64,000 nt of DNA, taken from contig OX485803.1 of the NCBI GenBank assembly GCA_950295325.1, forward strand, positions 31,808,001 to 31,872,000, given 5' to 3'. This document shows positions 1-11,567 of this stretch, piece by piece (within the stretch, counting starts at the first letter, position 1; every line of letters begins with the position of its first letter). The DNA comes from Polytrichum commune (lineage: Eukaryota > Streptophyta > Polytrichopsida > Polytrichales > Polytrichaceae). Made by a program: the position numbers and the translations under genes. Under the pieces are notes generated by a model, which did not search any database, was not told the DNA's origin, and was given only the letters and a program-made list of their open reading frames with translations.

Positions 1-3000
1 CTTCGAGACGACCATTTGTGGAGGAGGGAGCAAGAGAGGGCCAGATTGTATGGCTTGAGACGAATTCATTGCCCATGCTCCAAATGCAAGGGACGGGTTC
101 AATGCTCTATTGCAAAAGTGAAGGACCATCTAATCCGAAATGGGAGGGAACCCAGCTTCAGAGTGTGGAGGGGGCTTGGAGAGAGGGACGGATCCGATGA
201 GGAGTGGGAACAGGAGCTTAGGAGACCCCCATGAGCACATGACGGACACATTGACGAAGGGTTGGATATGCACGCGATGGTTGAGGACGCATTCACAGAA
301 ATAGATGAGGCACCAGCCCCCCCCCCCACTACATTGGAAGATCAGTTGGAGGACATAGTAATGGGTGCCTTCACAGTTGTCGATGAGCTGGCCCATGATG
401 ACCACGAATTTTCTGACGATGAGTTAGAGGACGAGGTTTTGGGGGAAATTGGAGGTGGCATTGCAGAGGAAGACAATTATGGTGATCCGCACGAGTTGGA
501 AACGGCAATTGAGGAGTTGTACCATGGCGCAAAGTCTTCGGTGTTGGCCGCAACGATATTAATAATGACATTGTGTACGGTCCACGGTGTGAGCAACAAG
601 TTTGCGGACCAGCTATTCACCCTCTTCCGCGAACACCTACTACCCAGTGAGAATATGCTACCGAAAAACCTTCATGCTGCAAAAGGCTTGATTTCAAAAT
701 TAGGATTGAACTACAATACAATTCATGCATGCCAAGGAGGATGTGTATTATTTAGAGGGCAATATGAAGGTGCAACTCATTGTCCAAAGTGTAAGAAACC
801 ACGTTACAAAGACGAGGCCAATAAACGGAGGCCTTGGAAAGTACTTAGATACTTTCCCCTAATTCCAAGACTAAGGCGTATGTTCCGTACACCCACAATA
901 TCTGAACTCATGGTGTGGCATGCAAAGAACACAAGCAGTGATGGATTGGTAAGACATCCTTGTGATTCAAAGGCATGGAAGCACGTACATGAAAATGTAG
1001 ATTATAGTTTTGGCCAGGAAGACCGCAACATTCACTTAGGAATGGCGGCCGATGGAGTAAACCCTTTCAAGTTGCAACGTACCAGTTGGAGTACATGGCC
1101 GGTAATGTTGCTAAATTACAACATACCTTCATGGCTGACTACGAAGAAATTTTTCATAATGTTGGCGTTGCTAATCCCAGGAAAACAGTCTGTGACATCT
1201 CAATTCTTCGATGTGTACTTGGAACCTTTGGTGGAGGAGTTGATCCAACTATGGAAGGGTGTGGATGCTTATGATGTGCTCAAAGAGGTGGGGTCAAGGG
1301 CCTTCAAACTTAGAGCAATTTTGTTGTGGACCATACACGATTTTCCCGGTTATGGAACAGTTGCAGGTGTTGCACATCAGGGCTATGCGGCATGTCATGT
1401 GTGTGGGCCTCATTTTAAAGGTGAACATTCTATCGAACTTGGAAAGCAAACCTATACAGACACAAGGAGGTGGCTTGCCCATGACGATCCGTGGAGATCA
1501 CCGGAAATGAAAGACCACTTCAATGGACGTATAGAAGTTCGCGGTAAGCCCAATGTGGTTAATGCAAATGAGCAAGTACAGCGAGCCACCGAGTATCAAA
1601 CCTGGTTGGATGCAGGCAACAAAGAGGGCGCCGCTGGAGACCTTTCCAAAATACACGGCGTGAAAAGGAGGAACATCTTACACAACCTGCCTTATTGGAA
1701 GGTATATGTTCCAACTGCTTTGACTCAATTGTTGTATGCATCCTCACAGGGAACGACATGTCCAACTTAAAAAAGACTAAAAAACGACTGAAGCTGTTCA
1801 TAGATGGCATAGACAAGTGCACGTGTCAGAAGCATTTAGTTGTTGAGTAGTAGCAGAATAGTCGTTTACCATACACATGGACACATGTCCATTAACATAG
1901 TCGTTTGAAAGTCGTTTACAGTACATATGTTCAACCAATGGAAATGACTACAGGTCTGGAAACGTGGCAACATAGACGAGAGTATATGCTCCCACGACCC
2001 ATCCATTAGTACAGTCGGTGCGTTACAATACGTCCACAATGACACAAAATTAGTAGTCGTTGTAGACATCAACGACGTAAACGCCAGTCGTAATCGTAGT
2101 CGTTATCGGACGAGTTTCCGCAGGGTCCTTTCACTAACTAGTATATGACTATATTGCCAGGATCTGCTCATACGATACACTCTGGATGTTATGCATTGTG
2201 AGGCAAACTTTTTGAAGAACATATTGAAGACCGTCACAGGACACAAAGACACAGTAAAGGTCCGCCGGGACCTGCAACGCAGAGGCATCAGGCCGCATTT
2301 GTGGCTCATTCCCCACCCAAGGAAAAATGGGAAAATGTTGAAACCGGCGGCCCCGTATGTGTTGACAAGCGAAGAGTTCGAAGTATTTGCCAGTGTTATC
2401 GAGAACCTGAAGACACCATCAGGACATGTTTCCAACATGGCGCAGTACGTACGGAAGAGGACGTTCGGGGGTTTAAAGTCGCATGACTACCATGTGCTTA
2501 TGCAGCAAATCATGCCACTAGCACTACGAGGTCTTTTACAACCTGGTCCACGAATGGCGGTGATGAGGATTTCGAAAGTGTTCCGAAGGATATGTGGGAG
2601 TGTTTGGAACCCATTGGAGTTTGAAGCTCTTCAGGCGGACGTCGCACGGAGCATGGCACTTATGGAGATTCATTTCCCTCCCTCATTTTTTGACATTATG
2701 ACGCATTTATTGTATCACCTTGTCGATGAATTGGACATGTGTGGTCCCGTCTCCACAAGGTGGATGTATCCTATTGAAAGATACATGAAAACCCTAAAGC
2801 ATTATGTTCGGAACATGGCAACACCGGAGGCATGCATGGCGGAGGGTTACGCGAGGGATGAATGCCTAGGTTTCATCACGGAATACCTACACAAGTTTGA
2901 AGTGGTTGACCGTCAAGTATGGGATGCGGATGAGGAGTACGTGGATGCAGAGGAGGTGCTAGAAGGGGCAGGAACAAAGTACTTGATGACACCAACATTG

Positions 3001-4078
3001 AGAGATGTAGCCCACCAATATGCTTTGACGAATTTATCCCTCATGACACCTTTGCATAGGTGAGTGTGACCGTGTTTTTTCTGATTGCACATTCTTGTGT
3101 CAATGTGCCCTGTTATTTTGCAAAACATGAACGCCTCTGTAAACCCCTACTGCCTGAGCGGACGGATGAGTCCGTCATGAATAATGACTGACTAGTGAAT
3201 GACTAATGAGCGACTAGTGAGCGACTCGTGAATGACTATTGAATGACTTATGAGCGACTAGTTAGCGACTGGTGAAGGACTAGTGAATGACTTATGAACG
3301 ACTATTCAGCGACTGGTGTATGACTATTGAATGACTGGTTGGATGTACAGGCAATGGAAAGTGGAACAGGAGGCGAATCCCAACATCTCGGCTTTTGAAA
3401 ACTGGATTAAAGACGTAGTACGCAATCACCCTGTTGACCCGAACGATGAGGATGACATGGATAGGGTTCTGATGTGCAGCAAACCGTCACAGTTAGCCAC
3501 ACGATATACGAGGATGAAGGCATATGGAAACCACTTTCGGGTGGAGGACCAACAGTCCAGGACATTAAAAACCTACGATAGCGGAGTTGCCTCTGTGTTT
3601 CACATGCCCTCCGAGGGTTCGGAGGAGGTGACATTGAATTATGTGGGAGTACTAAAGGATATACTAAAATTGAACTATAGGCCAATTCGTACACCTGTCA
3701 TACTTCTTAGGTGCGAGTGGATGAAGCAATTTGACAATCGGGGCAACCCAACGTATGTAAGAGATGAGGCTGGATTCATGGTCGTGAATTTCCGCCACAG
3801 GGTTCCTCAGATGTTGGATCTGTTCATATTTCCCAGCCAAGCGACTCAAGTATTTTGGTCAGAAAGTGCGGAAACCGGGGTGGAAAGTAGTTTTGGCAAA
3901 GGAGGCACGCTCCCAAAGACATGAACAGAGCACACAAGATGTCTTCATGACCACCACCGAAGAAACGGATGGCATGCAGTTGGCAAACCATGTGCCTCCC
4001 CCGCCCACCACAGCCTCATTGGTGGGAGCCATAGAACTATCAGATTCCGATAACTCATTAGCACTAGCTAAATTTTAG
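1..4078 (+). pseudogene. CACTA (En/Spm) TNP2-like transposase gene, decayed, 5' end outside window
   Basis: Encodes the cut-and-paste transposase of an En/Spm element. The domain order is the family standard. A transposase-associated zinc-binding region (IHCPCSKCKGRVQCSIAKVKDHL) lies at about 70-170. The TNP2/Transposase_21 core (HACQGGCVLFRGQYEGATHCPKC, then HLGMAADGVNPF) covers about 560-1700. A DUF4218 block (LDVMHCEANFLKNIL to YPIERYMKTLKHYVRNMA) covers 2161-3059 and a DUF4216 block (YVGVLKDILKLNYRP) covers 3351-4078. Splicing that keeps the frame is exon 1 to 1701, 2161-3059, then 3351 onward, joining HNLPYWK to DLLIRYTLDVMHC. Two lesions are visible: TGA at 232-234 in frame between the first two domains, and a frame change near 3866-3870, where FWSE and RKPGWKVVLAKEAR are in different frames. 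The copy is probably inactive unless these are sequence errors. Confidence 0.9.
3186..3345 (+). repeat. 11-bp tandem array (consensus GACTAGTGARY) in transposase intron 2
   Basis: At least thirteen consecutive units start with GACT at exact 11-bp steps from 3190 (3190, 3201, 3212, 3223 and so on to 3333). Variable positions are GACT[AGTC][AGT]T[GTC][ATG]A or G, then an end in AT or GC. The array nearly fills the intron 3060-3350, which joins the DUF4218 and DUF4216 exons. CACTA elements carry short repeats bound by an accessory transposition protein, usually at their ends; an internal array in an intron is an unusual place. Any binding role is inference. Confidence 0.85.
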
Positions 4079-5006
4079 GTGTTTGTTTTTACAGAAACCT
4101 AGTTGGGGTCACAAATGTCCTTAGTGGTTGTATTTAACAATATTGTGACTGAACTACAACTCCGCTATAACTCAGACGTCCACGTCATCGAGTACGTGAC
4201 ATGATAAATAAAAATTATTGTTGTTGCCCAGTGCCCTCCATTGAACACATGATTTCAGACCTGCATCATATGTGCACATTGGCAATGTATATCTTCCATA
4301 TATGTACTTGCAATATGTTGGAGAGTCATAGTTAAGTATGGGTTGGTGAAGGGCAACACAGAAATGACTGCACAGTTGCTATGTGAGAGTTGTCTTGGCA
4401 CGTCACACCGGCATGGATGAGTTGGACGATGAATAACTAACCGTAAACCAAAAGTTGCACATGTCATCCACGAGTCATTTCAGTAACTGAACAATGACTA
4501 AACGCTTGTACACGTCATCCCAATTTTGGCGGGCGTGTGAGTCAGTCAGTGAGCTCGAAATTCGTAGTCATTCTTTTGATAGGTCACTATTATCGAGCAT
4601 AATTTTCACTCAATTAATCCCTAATTTCCACGTCATTAGAGGGATGTAAGTGCCACATCACATATTTGTGTTATTTTTAAATAATAGTAAACACGTAGTC
4701 GTTAAATCACGACCAGACAATGACTAACAGTCAGCCACGTCAAGATATTCTATCCACGTCATACACGAATGGATGTAGTGGATGAAATTTGTTAGACATA
4801 AAATGAGTATGTTGTGCGGTCGTCAACAGAGTTCATCTTTAGTCATTTAAATGACTAAACAATGACTCACATGTTAGCCACGTCACACAAGGTGACTTCA
4901 TCAGGCATCACAGTCGTTTAATGAGTTGTTTAGGACACTGAGTCATTGATACCCTGGTTGGAATGGACAAGGTTTGTTGTAGTGTTATCTTGAAGTATTG
5001 AAAGTG
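4079..5006 (+). other. Non-coding 3' region of the CACTA element, with repeated CACGTCA and AATGACTAA motifs
   Basis: No coding signal. CACGTCA or a close form recurs near 4180, 4397, 4511, 4638, 4733, 4755 and 4876, and AATGACTAA or AATGACTCA near 4493, 4718 and 4852-4866. This looks like the subterminal repeat region of an En/Spm element, where transposon proteins bind. I could not fix the exact 3' terminus; no clear TTCTTGTAGTG-like end was found. Confidence 0.55.
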
Positions 5007-5048
5007 ACAAAACAATGTAGTTATTTATCTATAACTACATTGTTTTGT
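5007..5048. repeat. Perfect 18-bp stem hairpin
   Basis: Arms 5007-5024 (ACAAAACAATGTAGTTAT) and 5031-5048 are exact reverse complements around a 6-nt loop. It sits just past the CACTA subterminal region and abuts the inverted repeat that begins at 5041. Confidence 0.9.
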
Positions 5049-5733
5049 CTAACTAGTGTGGGTTACCATTATGAGTTACATGTTGTTGCTATATTGTTTC
5101 ATTGAGGGTATCATTTTTTACCAACTAAGTTATATCACGTTCTTTGGTGTGCATACTAACTACACTACATATGGTATTTGGTGTCACTATGGTAACTTTT
5201 TGGATGACACTTCGTATGAATAATTGACCAGATGTTGTCATGGATGATGGATGAGTTCATCCACCGGCCCAAAACCCTACTTTCTCTTGTCAGCAACTAG
5301 TGATGAGATATCGTCATGGATGATTGAAATTTGGATGAAAAACCGCTTGGTATGTGACAACAATTGCAACACTGTAAAAGCATAATCCCCCCAAAAATTC
5401 ACAAGGAATGACAAACGATGTTGTGTTAACATTTAGTGTTGGTGACACTACACCGTGGTTTACAATCAGTATTGAGGAAGACGATTAATTTAGTGTGGGT
5501 GCCACTAAATATGATATTTAGTGTACTTATGTTATTCGGGTTAAAAAATGATACTTTCAGTAAATGTTATGGCAATGCACAACTCCAAATGATGACCCAC
5601 ACTAATTATAGAAAAAGTGTAATCAGTATGCGCACCGAAGAATATGATATATGTATAATTTAGTTGGTAAAAGAGGATGCTTTCAGTAAACCGGTAACTC
5701 CGAATGGGTAACCCACACTAATTAGACAAAATA
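5041..5733. repeat. Inverted-repeat bounded segment (possible MITE)
   Basis: 5041-5070 (core TTTGTCTAACTAGTGTGGGT) and 5703-5733 (core ACCCACACTAATTAGACAAA) are near-perfect inverted copies of about 28 bp. Two further internal copies of the ACCCACACTAATTA core lie near 5486 (reverse) and 5587 (forward). The 3' part near 5508-5532 contains CACTAAATATGATATTTAG, as in the TA-flanked MITEs at 33111 and 44072. I see no coding capacity. Confidence 0.6.
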
Positions 5734-7898
5734 TTAATGCAGCGGTCCGTTCTCCACGTTCATTGCACCGGATTTCCGGATAAACGCCCCAATTCCCGGC
5801 TTGTGCTTGGAATGAGGGCCCTGGCGTGCCTCAATGGAAAATGAAACCCAATAAAGCAGAAGAAGCAGAAATTTAAAAAGAAGTATCTGGGAAGGTTATG
5901 TCAAAAAATTAGGGTTTATGATCATCAATTAGTGCAAGACTTCGTTAGCTCACAAATGATAGTGCGTGTGCAACTTTCAAGAATTGGGTGTCTGGGTTCA
6001 GGTTTTAGCCAACAATTTGCATCCTGGAGAGCTCAGGGATCATACAGTTGCGGTGTTTGGTTGGGCTTTAAGACGCTGGTTGAGCTTGAGGTCAAACATC
6101 AAGTAAGTTGACTGCACAAACTGACTCATTATGTCGGTTTTTGTTTCCTTGGATCTATTCTCATCGAGGAACCACCTCGTTGTATGTATCACATGGAGGA
6201 TCTGCGTTGTAAGGATCTATGTAAGAATCACGTGAAATTGACGCTTTCCTCGTTGTGATTCTTGCATGTTAGCCCCAGGTGCTCACAATTCAAAGGATTA
6301 TCTGCAGAATGTCCAATTGCTCCATTTGTCTCTCCCACCCATTTTTCTTCTCTTGATGTGCATGTCAAAATTTATGCAAAAATGTTTGAGGGATGTGTGT
6401 GTTTCACGGTACGAGGTGCGTTCTTAGTCTCAGAAGCTGGTGGGGAGCTGAGAAATTGTGGAACTGATCAAAACTCACCATTTGTTTTTGTTCCTGCGTA
6501 AAATTTGGTCAAATACGCTTTTCTTTTGCCTGGGCGATCTCTGGCGATTTTGAAAGTTTAGGTTGCACTCTCTCAGTAGTATGTCACAAGCCAATGTTTC
6601 TATTTGTAGTGTCTGTGTCTGACAGACTTTGGTTCTCATTGAAGAGTTTCATAGCTCTTCAATTGTTCTCAGTGTCCTCAGACGACATCTGGTCAAACTG
6701 TAGCGACACTCGCCTCAGTCAAATTTTGGTCGATTCGTTGTTGCTCAGCAAGCCATTGTCTACTATCAAGCTGCTGGTGTAGATGTTTTTAGCTGTTACT
6801 GGGTTTGTGCACAAATCTCACAATACAAAGTCTTCAATTATGTCCTTTGTGCAAATTTCCCCAACTTAAGATTCTTTCCCTTTCTATTCCAGCTTCAAGA
6901 ATAAATTTCTAAGAATCAAGGTCTGCGATTACATGCATGAATGCCGAGCTTAGTCAAGTGGCAAGCCCTCATTAGTCAACATAACCTCATTGTTGTCTTT
7001 CTTCGCATACGAAGCCTTCTCCCATTCTACTGAATTGGTGCACCCCGAATGAAATTATTCTTAGGTTGTCTGGATAACCTAAGAATTAGTCCATTGCTCC
7101 GGGAGACTACATAGGCTACTCAAGAATATTATCAGATACTGTAGAGGAAAGGGATATATGGGTGTATGGGCACGATTCGAAGCTGTTGATATAGTATAAA
7201 TTTGTCTCCCTTTGCACTGAAAAATGTGCCACTGTTGGAACTCGTACTTGGATTGCAAAACTGTGAGTTTAATTTTGTGATTTAGAGACTAAACTGCATT
7301 GCTGGGTTTTTACCTCTGGAGATCAGTAGCAGAATCCACTTTCGAGACAAGAATCCACTTTTGGGAACTGATGAAGTCAGTGGGGATGTCATAGAAGATG
7401 GCTTCTTCCATGCGGATTGATTGTTGTGGATGGTCGTTAGTTAAATGGCTCGCTGCCATTTGGCTATTGCCACATCTGTGATTTGTATTCTATTTTATTG
7501 TAGTTTCCGATTGATTCCTTTCAATTGCTTTGTATTGAATACACAACTCTAAAAGCTCTAGATAAACTATATCCCTTGATTCTTAATTTTTGGTTCACTA
7601 CAATAAACATCTGATATAGTGTGGCCCCATTTATTCATTATCGACTCACATTAATTGTCTTGAAATCACTGGGTGGCAACTAGAGAGGGTGTCACAGAAC
7701 ACTTGGTCCTCACTTGGTGCCACATGACTAGTCACAAAGACCACTCTAAGTAACATGGCACAACAAATCTAATTCCAAACTACATGTACCTTTATCTTGG
7801 AATTGTTGTTGAATGTCAATATTTACAAGGATATTCATTGCTGGGTTGTCTAATATCAGGATTCCTGAATGCTCATGAATGTTATTTAAACAAAGGGG
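5734..7898. other. Intergenic region upstream of the farnesylcysteine lyase gene
   Basis: No gene is supported. A 49-codon open frame at 5956-6102 starts MIVRVQLSRIGC and ends at a good donor (AA|GTAAGT at 6103). Its first dozen residues resemble the start of ribosomal protein bS16, but the next residues do not follow that family and no partner exon was found. It could be a noncoding 5' exon. The open frame at 6262-6501 has no recognisable family. The last 290 bases include a dispersed repeat. Confidence 0.4.
7612..7790 (+). repeat. Dispersed repeat (copies near 29995-30185 and 44960-45060)
   Basis: The segment with TAGTGTGGCCC, then ATCACT(A/G)GGTGGCAA(C/T)TAGAGAGGGTGTCA, then a stretch around AAGACCACT, recurs near 29995-30185 and, more degraded, near 44960-45060. 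It ends about 100 bp before the first ATG of the lyase gene, so it may lie in that gene's promoter or leader. The family is not recognised. Confidence 0.6.
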
Positions 7899-10800
7899 TT
7901 GACTACACCGAAAGGGGTGAACATGAGGACACATTGGTACCTCTTCTTCTTCCTTGTTATTTTGGCTACATTTGGACGCACTCATGCTACCAACAAACAT
8001 GTGTGCATTGTGGGGAGTGGGATGGGGGGAGCATCTGCATCATATTTTTTGAAGGAATATGCAGGCTTCCCTCTCGACGTTTCAATTTTTGAGGAGAGGG
8101 ATCGGGTGGGTGGACGCATGGCGGTGGTGGACCTGGAAGGGGACACGTTTGAAGCTGGGGCTTCAATCATCCACCCGAAGAACCTCCACTGTGTGAACTT
8201 CACCAAGCTTTTGGGACTGAAGCAGATCACGGACACAGACGATGAGAGCTTTGGGATTTGGGATGGGAAACAGTTTGTGTTCCAGACTGCCCGTGCGGGA
8301 GACAATATTTTCTCCAAGGCCATTGCGCAGATTATGAATACCCTGTCTACCTTGTGGAGGTATGGCACCAGCTTGTGGAGGATGCAAACCTACGTCTCTG
8401 TAAGTATGTGTTCCAAAGTTGCAAATCTTTCTCTCGTGTCACGCAGATGATCTGCTGTAATGGGTAGGATTGATTTTGGGTTTTGACTGGAGATGTGGTG
8501 TCACATAGAGCATTTCACTAAGCTATGGTTTGCAACCATGGTTCCTCATAACCCAGTTTAGGTGGTCACTGTCTATAGGCAGGGCTTCTTACAGGGAATC
8601 ATTAGGTTAAAGAGATGGTGAGACACCATGTATGTGGAATATTTGCAATTGCAACTGTAACATGGCATCACATAGAGCATTCCACTAACCTATGGTTTTG
8701 TAACCATAGTTCCTCATAACCAGTTTAGGACTTCTTCCAGGGAATCATTATTTTTTAGGAGATGATGAGACATCATGATGTGCAACGTTTTGCAATTGTA
8801 ACATTCGCAATTGCAATTGCAATGTTTCTCTGCACCGGCATGCTGTAAACACAACTGCACAGTCTAATAATTGTTTGCAGCAGGAATTGCTGTCCAGGTT
8901 CTTGGAGTTGTACAAGGAGGATCGTCCTGCCTTTGACACAGTAGAAGGGCTACTCCAATCCGTGGACCTTTTCAACAGCACCCAATATACCTTGGAGGAG
9001 TTATTGCTCAACAAGGGATTGTCTAGGCTCATCATTGATGAGCTTGTGACGGTGAGATATCCCTCTCTGAAAGTGGATGTAGGGTGGTTGTTTTGGTGTT
9101 CCCAGATCTTTACTTCACATTTTTTAGCTTCTAAATGCAACACATTTGATGCATTAATTAGCTTCTATGCAGCAAACTTGATACTGGTAATGCTTTGATA
9201 GGTCATGAGGATGTGTAAGGATTGGGTGTTTAATTTCCCGATCTTGTCTATGGTATTGTGCATTTGGACCATAAAGGTCACATATCAGGTGGTGACTTTT
9301 GGGACATGTTGTTCTCAGTTTGTATATTTCCATCCAGATGCCAGGCGAGTTAATTTTGATAGAAGATTTTCAATTTTATGTGACCTATTTTTTATCATCT
9401 TATTTCCATGTGGCAATACATCCCAGTCTTGCCTCATAAGGAGGTTTAAGCAGGATGCTCACCAGAAAATAAATGGCTGCAATGTATTTCTAAATGTGCT
9501 GTTGCAGATTTATTCAGGTTGCAACTATCTAACTCATGCTGCTTGCAACTGCAAGATTTAGTGTCATGGATTATAGTGTAGCTAATGCAGGTGTGCTTGC
9601 CATCCTCTGCAGTTTATAATGCGAATCAATTACGGTCAAAGTGTGAGCATCAGTGGAATGGCGGGAGGTGTGTCACTTTGTGGCTCTGGAGGTGATCTTT
9701 GGGCTGTTGAGGGTGGAAATTGGCAAATACCAGAAGGTCTGATTCGCTATACCAATGCGTCTCTCTACTTGAACCAAAAAGTGTTGACTGTCACAGCTCT
9801 GGAGGGAAAGTATGAAGTTGGCTTGAGTACAGGAGGATCAACAACCTGTGATGCTGTTGTTCTAGCAACTCCTTTGGATGAAACGGAAATTGTATTCTCA
9901 CCAACAGTTGACATTCCCAAACGAGAGATGCAGCACACGTATACTACTTTTATCCGTGGATTTCTTAATGTGGTATGACCTCATTCCACTATCTTGTAGT
10001 TCAGGAGATACTGTTCAATCTTGTTGAAGAGATCATGAAGTAATTGAGTTTTTTTTAGATATATTATAATATAGTCTCTAGTTTGTATTCTTTGTTAACC
10101 ACTTGATACACTTTGGAAACATTTTAGTTTGTGATTGGAATGTCTAGAGTTTCTGATGTTCAAAACTCTCTTTAAACAGTGTAACCAAAAGATTTGCCAT
10201 GTTTGATTGAATAGGACTACTTCGGCTGTACAAATGACACCATTCCGGAACTGATTGGAACGAAGGAAGACTCCAATATCCCCTTTTCATCAATTAACAT
10301 CCTGAAGGAGTACAATGCAACTGACAAAGCTTACAAGATGTTTTCTCGAGCTTCACCACCAGATGAACTTCTGGATCAACTCTTCAGGTACGAGCACAGA
10401 TAAAACTCTTGTTCTGCTCCTCATCAAAAGTCAATTGGAAGAAATACAATCTGCACTCTACAGATTTTTAGATAACTCTATGCACATTTAATGGTTGAAG
10501 GAATTGTAGTATTTACTAGACCAGTAAGTCCCAATCAGAGAATTGCGAAATCTAATTGTTTGTGGTGAGAAATTTGTCCCAGCCACTGTGCAATCATCTC
10601 CACAAAAGACTCAGGCTCTGAGGCATAAAGTTATTGGGTTCAAGGATAGCCTAAATCCAAGGCATTAACCTGGATCCCATGGGAACTTCGAGGTTAAGCT
10701 GCATAAGGCCAGAATAATGCTAGGATGGGTGACCTTCCTAACATTTGATTTCCGGTGCACCCTACCACTATGGCCCACCCAATCATAGTGGGGGTATCGA

Positions 10801-11567
10801 GGTGAACCGGATGTTTTCAACCGGCCATGTGTGGGAACCCAGGGGGTTGTGCCTAGGGGAGATAGAAGCAGGCAGGCTTGTCTGGGTCCAATCGAAGTGT
10901 TCACCTTTGAAAGAAGGCATCACAGTCTTCAATGGCCCCTCTGATGCTAGTTATGGGATTATCTATAGTCTTAGACCAACTCAAAGATGGAGGAACATAA
11001 TAATTCATGCCGGTGGCAACAGTAGAGTCGTCTCTTCTCATTACGACAAAGGCTTGTTGTATGCCATTGACCAATTCCTGGATTTGTTAATGTGAGGGTG
11101 TGCATCTGTGATAAAAGGTTGTCTCATGTTCATTCCGTTTTTTTTTGCCCCTGTACATCACAAACTTCCAAAATAACAAAAGTAATGTAATTATCACATC
11201 ATCAACTGAATTTTATGATGTTATATCAATGTTTTATCATTTTTATGTAATAATTGGGCCTCTGGAAGTACCTGATATACGATTGAGTGCTATCGGATGC
11301 AGCATCCGCTCCAGCACCATCTGCATCAACTGGGCTGCATACCCACATTACAGTGCACCTGAGAAGTTTGCGCCTTACATTCTTGATGGGAACCATCTCT
11401 ATTACATCAACACCTTTGAGAATGCTGCAAGCAGCATTGAGACGAGTGCAGTTTCAGCCCAAAACGTAGTGCGCCTGCTCCTCTCCCGTATATCTCCTGG
11501 TGTTATAAAGACGCCAATCGAAAAGGATGGAAATCAACAGTCTGAAGTTGAAGACCTTGAGCTCTGA
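7899..11567 (+). CDS. FCLY: Farnesylcysteine lyase / prenylcysteine oxidase (FAD-dependent)
   Basis: Oxidatively cleaves farnesylcysteine released by breakdown of prenylated proteins, giving farnesal and cysteine; in Arabidopsis the enzyme affects abscisic acid signalling. Five exons keep the frame: 7899-8399, 8881-9051, 9613-9972, 10215-10387 and 11303-11567, about 489 aa, near the roughly 500 aa of the plant family. An N-terminal hydrophobic segment (HWYLFFFLVILATFG) looks like a signal peptide. The FAD-binding Rossmann motif VGSGMGG lies at residues 38-44 and FEERDRVGGRM at 64-74. Family blocks RINYGQSVSISGMAGGVSL, LWAVEGGNWQ, WAAYPHYSAPEKFAPYILDG and NTFENAASSIETSAV are all present. The ATG at 7923 is the alternative start and puts the signal peptide at the very N terminus. 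Intron 4 holds a SINE and intron 1 a tandem duplication. Confidence 0.93.
8493..8800 (+). repeat. Tandem duplication in lyase intron 1
   Basis: About 150 bp is present twice in direct order. Shared blocks are CACATAGAGCATT(T/C)CACTAA, CCTCATAACC(C)AGTTTAGG, CAGGGAATCATTA and GAGACA(C/T)CATG. Both copies lie between the exon 1 donor (8400) and the exon 2 acceptor (8880). Noncoding. Confidence 0.75.
10636..10985 (+). mobile_element. SINE with a 5S rRNA-derived head (copy 1, in lyase intron 4)
   Basis: The first 120 bases follow plant 5S rRNA: GGGT start, GGATCCCATGGGAACTTCGA, GTTAAGC (box A region), then GCTAGGATGGGTGACC (box C region). A body follows (GGTGCACCCTACCACTATG and later TCACCTTTGAAAGAAGGCA). 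Copy 2 on the minus strand at 62163-62507 aligns with it along its whole length of about 345 bp, so this is one interspersed family and not a stray 5S pseudogene. 5S-headed SINEs (SINE3 class) are transcribed by RNA polymerase III and moved by partner LINEs. No target duplication or clear tail was resolved. Confidence 0.8.

Noticed and set aside
10636-10760. Genuine 5S rRNA gene
   Set aside because: Too diverged at the 5' side, single and intronic, and the second copy shares a long non-5S body, so it is a SINE head and not a functional 5S gene.
10745-11095. 116-codon open frame in FCLY intron 4
   Set aside because: It lies largely inside the 5S-headed SINE and has no protein family; chance frame.
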